From the IMG/VR virus record IMGVR_UViG_3300030390_001134, positions 1 to 64,000 of that record: a stretch of DNA of 64,000 nucleotides; one strand, given 5' to 3'. The number at the start of each line of letters is the position of its first letter. Within the stretch, counting starts at the first letter, position 1. Shown here piece by piece: positions 1 to 4,922 of the stretch. The stretch is from a virus. A model generated the notes under the pieces. That model saw only the letters and a program-made list of their open reading frames with translations. It was not told where the DNA came from and ran no database searches. The translations under genes were made by a program, and so were the position numbers.

Positions 1-6
1 TTTCAT
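1..6 (-). CDS. 5' end of a leftward gene cut by the window edge
   Basis: An ATG AAA start lies 6 bp downstream of the GATAATA box of the first copy of the repeated early promoter, the same spacing as at four other genes here. Only two codons are inside the window, so nothing can be said of the product. Confidence 0.5.
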
Positions 7-11
7 ATTAT

Positions 12-42
12 TATTATCTGTAAGTAATCGTATTTAGTTTGT
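12..42 (-). promoter_or_regulatory. Repeated early promoter, copy 1
   Basis: On the minus strand ACAAACTAAATACGA is followed by 9 bp and then GATAATA. The ATG of the next gene begins 6 bp after the box, which would make its mRNA leaderless. The 5' edge of the motif touches the 3' end of the tRNA-like RNA just upstream. Confidence 0.75.
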
Positions 43-109
43 GGAGGTGGAGGGAATCGAACCCTCGTACGCAATGCTTATATCCAGTGTGCGTTACCAT
101 TTCACCCCC
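42..109 (-). ncRNA. tRNA-like RNA 1 without a normal D-arm or anticodon arm
   Basis: The minus strand folds into a 7-bp acceptor stem (GGGGGTG with CACCTCC), a perfect 5-bp T-stem with loop TTCGATT, and discriminator A. The rest is not a cloverleaf. Eight bases (AAATGGTA) lead to a 5-bp helix (ACGCA with TGCGT) closed by a 16-base loop, and no 7-base anticodon loop can be drawn. The third acceptor pair is G:U, the main alanyl-tRNA synthetase identity element, and the lack of a D-stem recalls the tRNA domain of tmRNA. Total length is 68 bases and no CCA is encoded. It may be a degenerate tRNA, a processing signal or an independent small RNA. Confidence 0.5.
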
Positions 110-245
110 ATGTAAAGCACCGATCCCAGCAGTTATGTGTCCATAATTTAGAACCGGTGCGTAATGTGTGCCTACTACTAATAGGTGGCATAACAGTACC
201 GTAGAGTACTCACACCCGTTATGTACTACAGCGCTGTATTTCACC
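110..245 (-). other. Structured non-coding stretch upstream of tRNA-like RNA 1
   Basis: No convincing gene lies here, but inverted repeats are dense. GCACCG (117-122) pairs with CGGTGC (155-160) and encloses TTATG/CATAA (133-137 with 142-146, 4-base loop). CCTA/TAGG (171-174 with 182-185) has a 7-base loop. CATAAC (189-194) pairs with GTTATG (218-223) around AGTAC/GTACT (195-199 with 206-210). TACAGCGCTGTA (227-238) is a perfect palindrome. Read leftward these helices precede the tRNA-like RNA, so the two may form one structured transcript. A 76-codon GTG-start frame also crosses the stretch and the RNA; I regard it as fortuitous. Confidence 0.4.
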
Positions 246-306
246 TTTGCAGGATTAGCCCTTCACAAGTACACCTTACGCCATCGCGTTATTTAGTTAG
301 CTATTG

Positions 307-702
307 TCATTCTCTACCCTCTCTACCAGTAGACGATATGGACGCTAAGTCTTCATCTATGATGTTAAATATGTCTGATAAGATTGAGTGGAACTCATCT
401 TCTGGCGCGTCTAAGTCATCTAAACCGCTGATATTATCAACTACAACTGTGTTGCTATAGTCTAGGCTAAACTCTATATCTAAGTCGCTGCTGTCAAAAT
501 TGCCTAATTGATCGTGAAATGCTCTACACAAGCATGACACTAGTTCGTTAGCTAGATCTTCACTAATCTTTGGCTTGTTTATATTTGCTAGCTCTTCACG
601 TGCTACTTGAGCAGATGACACAGCTACGCCTAACTCTTCACGTTTGATCGCTTCATTGGCTACAAGCGCTTCCAGCTTGACTTTTAATTGTTCTTTATTC
701 AT
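307..702 (-). CDS. Uncharacterised 131-aa early protein
   Basis: The product is not recognised. The N-terminal half is rich in Lys, Glu and Ala and probably a coiled coil (residues 1-45). The C-terminal half is strongly acidic, with many Asp, Glu and Ser between residues 70 and 125. No catalytic motif or membrane segment is visible. It is the last gene of the leftward run before the structured RNA region. An acidic, partly helical small protein would fit an early host-takeover or DNA-mimic role, but that is a guess from composition. Confidence 0.65.
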   Translation of the reverse strand: MNKEQLKVKLEALVANEAIKREELGVAVSSAQVAREELANINKPKISEDLANELVSCLCRAFHDQLGNFDSSDLDIEFSLDYSNTVVVDNISGLDDLDAPEDEFHSILSDIFNIIDEDLASISSTGREGRE

Positions 703-720
703 TATATTATATTATTTTAG

Positions 721-930
721 TTATCCTAACATTGTACCATAACCACGTCTACGTGTCATTTTAGCTATTTTAGCAGCATCAGACTGAGACATTATTTGTA
801 TAGTATTGCCTGTCTTGTGGTTTATAAGCGGCGCACAACCATAACGCTCTACAGTAGAGCAGTTGACGCATACTTTGTAACCAAGGCGCAGGCGACCTTC
901 GGGTATTGTATCGTTACATTTGCATTTCAT
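721..930 (-). CDS. Small TraR/DksA-like zinc-finger protein
   Basis: The 69-aa product has a CxC pair at residues 3 and 5 (MKCKCNDTIPEGRL) and a CVNC pair about 18 residues later. This spacing, with the IPEGRL segment between, resembles the C4 zinc finger of the TraR/DksA family, which binds the secondary channel of RNA polymerase. The start is the ATG 6 bp after the GATAATA box. A TTG 15 bp upstream is in frame but lies within the promoter. Family membership is inferred from the finger alone. A phage TraR-like protein would adjust host transcription during infection. Confidence 0.6.
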   Translation of the reverse strand: MKCKCNDTIPEGRLRLGYKVCVNCSTVERYGCAPLINHKTGNTIQIMSQSDAAKIAKMTRRRGYGTMLG

Positions 931-935
931 ATATA

Positions 936-966
936 TATTATCCAAAGGTAATCGTATTTAGTTTGT
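936..966 (-). promoter_or_regulatory. Repeated early promoter, copy 2
   Basis: ACAAACTAAATACGA, 9 bp, GATAATA on the minus strand, with the ATG of the zinc-finger gene starting 6 bp after the box. The TAA inside the 15-bp element is the stop codon of the upstream gene (958-1260). Confidence 0.8.
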
Positions 967-1260
967 AAACTCTTGTAAGTAGTCGATCACTTCTTCAGGT
1001 CGTCTGAAGTCTACAGTTCTACCTTGCTCGATAAGAGTCACAGAGAAAGTGTTGAAGCACTCGTTTTCTGGATCAAAGACATCACTATTAGGTATGTATA
1101 TTTGAAACTCTTCTTCAAAGTCTAACCCACCACCCGTGTCTAAAAGCACTGATATTGATGCGGTTACATCATTACCATAAGTAGTGTCTTCAAAAGACAC
1201 ACCTGCTTCGCGTAGCGCGTTAGACATATCGTCGTAGTTTTTCTGTTCTCTATAGGTCAT
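958..1260 (-). CDS. Uncharacterised 100-aa early protein
   Basis: The product is not recognised. It is acidic and mixed alpha/beta in appearance, with an alternating hydrophobic run near residue 35 (SISVLLD) and another near residue 50 (FQIYIP). There is no signal peptide or metal motif. The start overlaps the stop of the 52-aa gene upstream by ATGA, and its own stop codon lies inside promoter copy 2. It therefore belongs to a tightly packed leftward transcription unit. Confidence 0.65.
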   Translation of the reverse strand: MTYREQKNYDDMSNALREAGVSFEDTTYGNDVTASISVLLDTGGGLDFEEEFQIYIPNSDVFDPENECFNTFSVTLIEQGRTVDFRRPEEVIDYLQEFTN

Positions 1261-1415
1261 AGTAATTTAGTTTGTAGTGATTTCACAGCGTCTAATCTGT
1301 CTTGAGCATCTCGAACGCAATCTAAATCAAGTTGCACGTCAAGCAAATGATCTTCCATGTGATCGAGTGCTACCGCTAGCACGTTTAGCTCTATATTAGT
1401 TAGTTTAGTTATCAT
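1257..1415 (-). CDS. 52-aa helical microprotein
   Basis: The sequence (start MITKLTNIELNVLAVALD) has a heptad-like pattern of Leu, Val and Ile through its length and many Asp residues, so a single long amphipathic helix or coiled coil is likely. It overlaps its neighbours at both ends (11 bp at the start and an ATGA at the stop), the mark of translational coupling in this arm. Function unknown. Confidence 0.55.
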   Translation of the reverse strand: MITKLTNIELNVLAVALDHMEDHLLDVQLDLDCVRDAQDRLDAVKSLQTKLL

Positions 1416-1527
1416 CTTCTTGGTATATTATTTCTTCTATTTCACATAACAGCATCTCGTCGATCTGTTCTCGCGTGTAAACGCCTTTGCATAGTTTAAA
1501 TGCAGCATCCCATGGGCAGTAGTTCAT
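1405..1527 (-). CDS. 40-aa acidic microprotein
   Basis: This 40-codon frame starts MNYCPWDAAFKLCKGVYTRE and ends in an acidic tail. It overlaps the preceding 173-aa gene by ATGA and the next gene by 11 bp, which supports it being translated. It has three Cys but no paired zinc motif. Function unknown. Confidence 0.5.
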   Translation of the reverse strand: MNYCPWDAAFKLCKGVYTREQIDEMLLCEIEEIIYQEDDN

Positions 1528-2045
1528 TCTTGTATTCTTTTTAGTATTGCATTTTGAGTGCTTGGGTGACAAGTATCGAAATCAAACTCATTGAACACGT
1601 ATTTAGCCATTCTGTTCAAGCTATCCATGTTAATTTGTGGTTGAAACTTTGGTTTAGCGACGAAGTAGTTACGCATAATAAAGTCAAATAAGTACTCTAT
1701 TCTGTCACCAACGCCGTCAATTAGCACACATTTAGAGTGATCGTACCTTTTTCTGTACAAACCCGCATGCGGACCAGTGGTAATCTTCATGAAACCACTG
1801 TCAACTTTCTCTCTTTTATTGATTTGATAGCAAGGACAGTAGCCATACTTCACTAATTTACGCACATAACCGCTATTATATGTAGCAAAATCTATGTCAT
1901 AACCATAAGCATCTTTAAATGGTAAACGATATACTCGCGTGCCATTGTTGTTTTGCCTTGTAGTTGTTACTTCAGTAACACCTATTGTAGACAGAGCGTC
2001 TCTATAACGCTCGTATTTCTTGTATTGTTCACTGTGTAAAGTCAT
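1524..2045 (-). CDS. Uncharacterised 173-aa early protein
   Basis: I place the start at the ATG at 2045, which overlaps the TGA of the upstream 58-aa gene, rather than at the longer in-frame start at 2123 that would run through that gene. The N-terminus is charged and helical. The middle is rich in Tyr and Gly with a CPC pair (GYCPCY), and the C-terminal part has a hydrophobic helix (DRIEYLFDFIMRNYF). It is basic overall. No family is recognised; DNA or RNA binding is possible from the charge. Confidence 0.6.
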   Translation of the reverse strand: MTLHSEQYKKYERYRDALSTIGVTEVTTTRQNNNGTRVYRLPFKDAYGYDIDFATYNSGYVRKLVKYGYCPCYQINKREKVDSGFMKITTGPHAGLYRKRYDHSKCVLIDGVGDRIEYLFDFIMRNYFVAKPKFQPQINMDSLNRMAKYVFNEFDFDTCHPSTQNAILKRIQE

Positions 2046-2218
2046 GAGTTGTCGATTATATAAGTGAAACCTTTGTAACCGAACCAGTCGCTTATACCAT
2101 CTGACTCGCCGAAGTTGATACAACCGAAGTTGTTTGGCAGGTCGCTAATACAGTATGGTCGATAAGTTACGCCATCGAGCTGTATTTTGTTGTACTTTAA
2201 GAATTTAATTGTTTTCAT
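2042..2218 (-). CDS. 58-aa early protein with leaderless start
   Basis: The start MKTIKFLKYNKIQLDG uses the ATG 6 bp after the GATAATA box of promoter copy 3. An ATG 15 bp upstream is in frame but overlaps the box. The product is a small, probably beta-rich protein with many Gly, Tyr and Phe. It is the first gene of a run of ATGA-overlapped genes down to 721. Function unknown. Confidence 0.6.
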   Translation of the reverse strand: MKTIKFLKYNKIQLDGVTYRPYCISDLPNNFGCINFGESDGISDWFGYKGFTYIIDNS

Positions 2219-2223
2219 ACTTA

Positions 2224-2254
2224 TATTATCCATTAGCTGTCGTATTTAGTTTGT
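2224..2254 (-). promoter_or_regulatory. Repeated early promoter, copy 3
   Basis: ACAAACTAAATACGA, 9 bp, GATAATA on the minus strand, ATG starting 6 bp later. The whole motif lies inside the last codons of the upstream 52-aa gene, whose TAA stop falls within the GATAATA box. Confidence 0.8.
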
Positions 2255-2384
2255 TAATCTCTGCGTTTATATCACTTAGTTTACCTTGGTAAAACCTACT
2301 ATAATGAGCATCGTTGGCATCCATATAGTTTTTCATTTGTGTTTTTAGCGTATCTAACGCTTCTAGTATTAATTCTTTATTCAT
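2226..2384 (-). CDS. 52-aa helical microprotein whose 3' end contains a promoter
   Basis: Starts MNKELILEALDTLKTQMKN and is predominantly helical with heptad-spaced hydrophobics. Its last codons (NKLNTTANG) are the promoter sequence of copy 3, and the stop is part of GATAATA. It begins 5 bp after the stop of the 46-aa gene. The opening resembles that of the 131-aa gene at 307-702 (MNKEQLKVKLEAL), so the two may be related. Function unknown. Confidence 0.55.
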   Translation of the reverse strand: MNKELILEALDTLKTQMKNYMDANDAHYSRFYQGKLSDINAEINKLNTTANG

Positions 2385-2389
2385 TATTT

Positions 2390-2530
2390 CTATTCATTTA
2401 TTGGTGTTGATAGTAAGTAAGTTTCAAGTATGTGAACCATTTCTTCATCATTACAAGTCATGAAACCAAACTCACCGTAAATGTCTTCTGCTAGTCTATC
2501 TAGCTCTTGTAAGTGATCGTTGTACTTCAT
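2390..2530 (-). CDS. 46-aa acidic microprotein
   Basis: Starts MKYNDHLQELDRLAEDIYGE and looks like two short helices. The start overlaps the stop of the preceding gene in a TAATG, implying coupled translation. Function unknown. Confidence 0.5.
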   Translation of the reverse strand: MKYNDHLQELDRLAEDIYGEFGFMTCNDEEMVHILETYLLSTPINE

Positions 2531-2715
2531 TAGTATAGTGTTGTGCCATTGTTTATAGCTAAGTTATCCATAAAGTCGTCAAACTCTTGCGAGTCTTCAG
2601 TAGAGAGCTTGTGAGGCTTTGCTATTGTATATCCACTTTTGATAAGTGACTGCTCGATCATTTTGATTGCTATTCCAGTAGCATTCTTACCTGTTTTCTT
2701 ATTTATTATCTTCAT
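2530..2715 (-). CDS. 61-aa early protein
   Basis: Begins with a basic stretch (MKIINKKTGKNATGIAIK) followed by an acidic helix (residues 40-55). It is TAATG-coupled to genes on both sides. No family is recognised. Confidence 0.55.
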   Translation of the reverse strand: MKIINKKTGKNATGIAIKMIEQSLIKSGYTIAKPHKLSTEDSQEFDDFMDNLAINNGTTLY

Positions 2716-2954
2716 TATTTGTAGTATTTAATTGGCATTGATACAAAGTCACCTGATGACCAACTGCACCTACCTGTTTGTTTAAGTAGTCTAGAGTTCT
2801 CTGCTTGTATTGCTTTGCGAGCATCATAACACCACTCGCGACTGAATACAACACCGTTAGGCCACTTAGGCCATAGTACGGAATATTCTTTCTCTGTGTC
2901 TTTACAACGGAAACCACTATCTAGTATTCTTGATTTGTATATTTGTATTCTCAT
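2715..2954 (-). CDS. 79-aa early protein with leaderless start
   Basis: The ATG at 2954 is chosen because it starts 6 bp after the GATAATA box of promoter copy 4. The in-frame ATG 15 bp upstream overlaps that box. The product (start MRIQIYKSRILDSGFRC) has four Cys, several Trp and a basic centre, and could be a small zinc-stabilised or nucleic-acid-binding fold, though no clean motif is visible. Confidence 0.6.
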   Translation of the reverse strand: MRIQIYKSRILDSGFRCKDTEKEYSVLWPKWPNGVVFSREWCYDARKAIQAENSRLLKQTGRCSWSSGDFVSMPIKYYK

Positions 2955-2959
2955 GATAT

Positions 2960-2990
2960 TATTATCCATTACTTATCGTGTTTAGTCTGT
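2960..2990 (-). promoter_or_regulatory. Repeated early promoter, copy 4
   Basis: ACAGACTAAACACGA, 9 bp, GATAATA on the minus strand, with ATG starting 6 bp after. It differs from the consensus at two positions. The TAA of the 15-bp element is the stop codon of the upstream 85-aa gene. Confidence 0.75.
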
Positions 2991-3239
2991 GCGGTAACCT
3001 TTCTCACCATAACCACCAACCATTTCATCGATATCAATACAACAGTTAATGAAGTCATCAGCATCTCTAATACTATCTGCTTCAGAGAGTAATTCCCAAC
3101 CCATTTCTAAGTGCATAGAGCAGTTCCACTCTGCCTCATCCTGATCTATCTCGTTATCGCTATTATCAATCGACATAATACTATACTCTGCAACACCTCT
3201 ATGGTGACGAGTGATTATGAATAAGTAATCTGACTTCAT
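2982..3239 (-). CDS. Uncharacterised 85-aa early protein
   Basis: A very acidic protein (start MKSDYLFIITRHHRGVAEYS) with an N-terminal beta strand and a long run of Asp and Glu. No family is recognised. It is ATGA-coupled to a 41-aa membrane peptide upstream, and its stop lies inside promoter copy 4. Confidence 0.6.
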   Translation of the reverse strand: MKSDYLFIITRHHRGVAEYSIMSIDNSDNEIDQDEAEWNCSMHLEMGWELLSEADSIRDADDFINCCIDIDEMVGGYGEKGYRTD

Positions 3240-3361
3240 GACACTACATTTATTACTAGTGATATCATTCCGAAAGCAAATGTGACGAAGTTGATAAGGA
3301 ATAGTGATTTGAATGTAACTTCATTTATTGTTACTATTACGTGGTGATTAAAAATTCTCAT
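3236..3361 (-). CDS. 41-aa single-span membrane microprotein
   Basis: Residues 19-40 form one hydrophobic span (LFLINFVTFAFGMISLVINV) after a short polar N-terminus. The stop overlaps the start of the 85-aa gene (ATGA). It may act at the host inner membrane during early infection, by position and topology only. Confidence 0.5.
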   Translation of the reverse strand: MRIFNHHVIVTINEVTFKSLFLINFVTFAFGMISLVINVVS

Positions 3362-3384
3362 AGTTAGTTATTTATTTTATTTAT

Positions 3385-3660
3385 TTAGTTTCTGTGGTGA
3401 TGACATTGTCCACTCGTGTGAGTTGTCTTGTTTTTGCATTGGTTGTTACTTTTAGTAATACCAGTACACTGAACTGACTCGATCTTCGCTACTTTAACAT
3501 AAGTAGAGTCGTGCTGCCAACATAAGTTTCTACCTACAATAGCAAGATTCTTGCATTGAGTATTTGTTTTAGTAGTATCAGAGCATTGTACTCTATCAGT
3601 CTGAGTGAAAGCAGTTGAGCTTAACGCTAACATTACTGCTGTTGTAATTATTGTTTTCAT
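3385..3660 (-). CDS. Exported protein with two C-C-C-H zinc-binding repeats
   Basis: Residues 1-20 (MKTIITTAVMLALSSTAFTQ) are a signal peptide ending in the TQ/AQ style of Bacteroidota. The mature 71 aa is two copies of one repeat, VQCxxxTKxNxQCKN followed by xxCxxH. This spacing matches a short cysteine-histidine family common in flavobacteria (DUF5763-like, from memory). The same repeat pair forms the C-terminus of the 3069-aa virion protein at 34990-44199. The start codon directly follows the 3' end of tRNA-like RNA 2. Probably a periplasmic or surface zinc-binding protein; role unknown. Confidence 0.7.
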   Translation of the reverse strand: MKTIITTAVMLALSSTAFTQTDRVQCSDTTKTNTQCKNLAIVGRNLCWQHDSTYVKVAKIESVQCTGITKSNNQCKNKTTHTSGQCHHHRN

Positions 3661-3781
3661 GTAACAGCATGAGAATCGAACTCATCTTGTGTATCACTTG
3701 CAAGCTATTGCTCGCTCCTCTCACTTTGTAACCTAGTTATAGGTGGAGTTTATCGCTTACACACAATCACCATGACTGCTA
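3661..3781 (-). ncRNA. tRNA-like RNA 2 with a 68-base insert
   Basis: On the minus strand TAGCAGT pairs with GCTGTTA as a 7-bp acceptor stem with a G:U third pair. ATGAG/CTCAT closes a TTCGATT T-loop. Eight bases (CATGGTGA) lead to a 6-bp helix (TTGTGT with ACACAA) holding a 68-base insert. The insert has its own hairpins (ACCTA/TAGGT, GCAA/TTGC, CTCC/GGAG). The order and the 8-base ATGGT linker match tRNA-like RNA 1. The 3' end abuts the ATG of the secreted zinc protein, so tRNA-type processing would create a leaderless mRNA. It is not a normal tRNA. Confidence 0.4.
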
Positions 3782-3912
3782 TGTTAACTCTTACTGCGCC
3801 CTTTGATCACTACTTTAATAAGTGAAGCTCGACTTACTGGTTTTATACGTGAGTGTTCATATTTGATTAACGAGGGAACATTCAACTAACTCGACTATAT
3901 TTAGAGTGCTTA

Positions 3913-4152
3913 TTAAGACACTACTGCATCACTTTCACGCAATACTTTTGGCAGATTGCCACTTGCAGTGTATGATTTGTACTTTGCCCAGCAATTCATT
4001 GCTTCGAGCGACTCTTGCATGATAGCGAAAGCTTTGTCATGTGAGTATGTTACTTGATTACCATTTTTAAATGTTACTTCAATGTTAGTATTCTTTCCGA
4101 GTAGTGATTGGCGTACTACAAAGCGCTTTGATTGGAGTGTATTTTGACTCAT
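3913..4152 (-). CDS. Uncharacterised 79-aa early protein
   Basis: Starts MSQNTLQSKRFVVRQSLLGK. A beta-hairpin-like segment (NIEVTFKNGNQVTYSHDKA) precedes an amphipathic helix (AFAIMQESLEAMNCWAKYK). I associate similar short proteins with marine phage contigs but know no function. It is preceded by an A/T-rich leader about 50 bp downstream of promoter copy 5, so unlike its neighbours it has an untranslated leader. Confidence 0.65.
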   Translation of the reverse strand: MSQNTLQSKRFVVRQSLLGKNTNIEVTFKNGNQVTYSHDKAFAIMQESLEAMNCWAKYKSYTASGNLPKVLRESDAVVS

Positions 4153-4202
4153 ATTATTAATTATTTATTTAGTTTATTATTATTCTTTGTTTGTTACATA
4201 TA

Positions 4203-4233
4203 TATTATCTATACATGATCGTTTTTAGTTTGT
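4203..4233 (-). promoter_or_regulatory. Repeated early promoter, copy 5
   Basis: ACAAACTAAAAACGA, 9 bp, GATAATA on the minus strand. No ATG lies at the leaderless position; transcription would run into the 79-aa gene through a leader of about 45-50 bases. Confidence 0.7.
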
Positions 4234-4254
4234 AAAAGTAGTGACTTCGTTTAG

Positions 4255-4320
4255 TCAATCGTTCACGTTAGTATGTATTCCGCCACGCTCGTGAGTGCAC
4301 AAGTAGAATTGATATTGCAT
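4255..4320 (-). CDS. Possible 21-aa peptide
   Basis: A short frame, MQYQFYLCTHERGGIHTNVN plus one residue, ends 22 bp before promoter copy 5. It is tentatively called because the stretch otherwise holds nothing and the arm is full of tiny genes. There is no independent support. Confidence 0.25.
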   Translation of the reverse strand: MQYQFYLCTHERGGIHTNVND

Positions 4321-4329
4321 TATTGTATT

Positions 4330-4371
4330 TTAGTTGTAGTATCTGTAGGTAAATTCCCAGTATTTTGGCAT
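4330..4371 (-). CDS. Possible 13-aa peptide
   Basis: The frame MPKYWEFTYRYYN is preceded by an A-rich leader. It is aromatic-rich and very short; it may be a leader peptide or chance. Confidence 0.15.
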   Translation of the reverse strand: MPKYWEFTYRYYN

Positions 4372-4397
4372 AGTATTATTGTATTTGTTATTAGTTA

Positions 4398-4502
4398 TTA
4401 TTCAGAGTATTGTGACATGATATAGTTCATGTATATATTGATTTGTGTTTGAGTTGGATTTGTTAAGAGAAATTCTCTGTAGTTTTGTAGTAATTGTTTC
4501 AT
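4398..4502 (-). CDS. 34-aa microprotein with leaderless start
   Basis: MKQLLQNYREFLLTNPTQTQ starts 6 bp after the GATAATA box of promoter copy 6, exactly as at four other genes here. That placement makes translation likely despite the size. It is probably one amphipathic helix; function unknown. Confidence 0.5.
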   Translation of the reverse strand: MKQLLQNYREFLLTNPTQTQINIYMNYIMSQYSE

Positions 4503-4507
4503 GTTAT

Positions 4508-4538
4508 TATTATCTATTGTGACTCGTATTTATATTGT
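4508..4538 (-). promoter_or_regulatory. Repeated early promoter, copy 6
   Basis: ACAATATAAATACGA, 9 bp, GATAATA on the minus strand, with the ATG of the 34-aa gene starting 6 bp after. The TAA in the element is the stop codon of the upstream membrane peptide. Confidence 0.75.
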
Positions 4539-4634
4539 GATTGAGTGAATGTTAGTAGTTATTATTATAAAGATTGTAAATGAAATTGCTAAAAGAATTA
4601 TAAATAGAATTTCTGAAAGTATTTTTTTAAACAT
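4530..4634 (-). CDS. 34-aa hydrophobic membrane microprotein
   Basis: After a short charged head (MFKKILSE) the peptide is almost wholly hydrophobic (about residues 9-27, rich in Ile, Leu and Phe), a single membrane span. It is the first gene of the leftward arm, about 30 bp after promoter copy 7. Small one-span peptides of phages often disturb or block the host inner membrane; here only topology supports that. Confidence 0.5.
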   Translation of the reverse strand: MFKKILSEILFIILLAISFTIFIIITTNIHSITI

Positions 4635-4663
4635 TGTAAAGTAGATTTGTTTTGTTATATATA

Positions 4664-4694
4664 TATTATCTAAATGAAGTCGTATTTATGTTGT
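4664..4694 (-). promoter_or_regulatory. Repeated early promoter, copy 7 (arm-proximal)
   Basis: ACAACATAAATACGA, 9 bp, GATAATA on the minus strand, the rightmost copy and the likely start of the leftward arm. The leader to the first ATG is about 30 bases. Confidence 0.75.
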
Positions 4695-4783
4695 AAAAGT
4701 GAAGAGAGAAGTGAAAAGTAGAGAGTGGGGGTGGGTGAAGAGTTGGAGTTTTTGTGGGAGAGGGGAGCGGGATAGGAGGGGGG
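4695..4783 (+). promoter_or_regulatory. Polypurine tract with G-quadruplex motif between the divergent arms
   Basis: From about 4695 to 4783 the plus strand is almost all A and G. The end (4756-4783) has four G-runs of 3, 4, 3 and 6 with loops AGA, AGC and ATAGGA, a canonical quadruplex pattern. The palindrome CTATGCATAG (4784-4793), flanked by GGGC and GCCC, follows directly. Placement between the divergent arms suggests a replication origin, a packaging site or a transcription switch. The 65-codon frame at 4699-4896 looks like by-product. Confidence 0.5.
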
Positions 4784-4896
4784 CTATGCATAGGCCCTAT
4801 ATTTACAACAACTTTTTTTTAGTGACAATAGCCTATAAAGTAGTACCTAGTAACAGGCTTGTGTCACACTTTGTAAATAGTAAAGTAATCCTGTAA

Positions 4897-4911
4897 TTAT
4901 ACGAAGTATAA
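4897..4911 (+). promoter_or_regulatory. Inverted repeat before the first late gene
   Basis: TTATAC-GAA-GTATAA is a perfect 6-bp inverted repeat 11 bp before the first late start codon. It could be an operator or a short 5' hairpin in the late mRNA. It resembles half of a loxP arm, but no second arm is present. Confidence 0.35.
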
Positions 4912-4922
4912 CACTTTAAACA

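Noticed and set aside
42-109. Ordinary tRNA gene
   Set aside because: Acceptor and T-arm are good, but no D-stem and no 5-bp/7-base anticodon arm can be formed. It is reported as a tRNA-like RNA instead.
14-244. 76-codon leftward frame (GTG start) across the tRNA-like RNA
   Set aside because: It runs through the acceptor and T-arm of the tRNA-like structure and stops inside the promoter box. Cys/His richness follows from the hairpin sequence, and no start signal is seen.
2699-2917. 72-codon leftward frame
   Set aside because: It overlaps almost all of the 79-aa gene in another frame and lacks the promoter spacing that supports that gene.
4699-4896. 65-codon rightward frame in the control region
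   Set aside because: It translates the polypurine tract and quadruplex motif, giving Arg/Gly-rich low-complexity sequence. It is better explained as DNA control sequence.
4897-4911. loxP-like sequence TATACGAAGTATAA
   Set aside because: Only one arm-like element with a 3-bp centre is present, with no spacer plus second arm and no tyrosine recombinase in the window.
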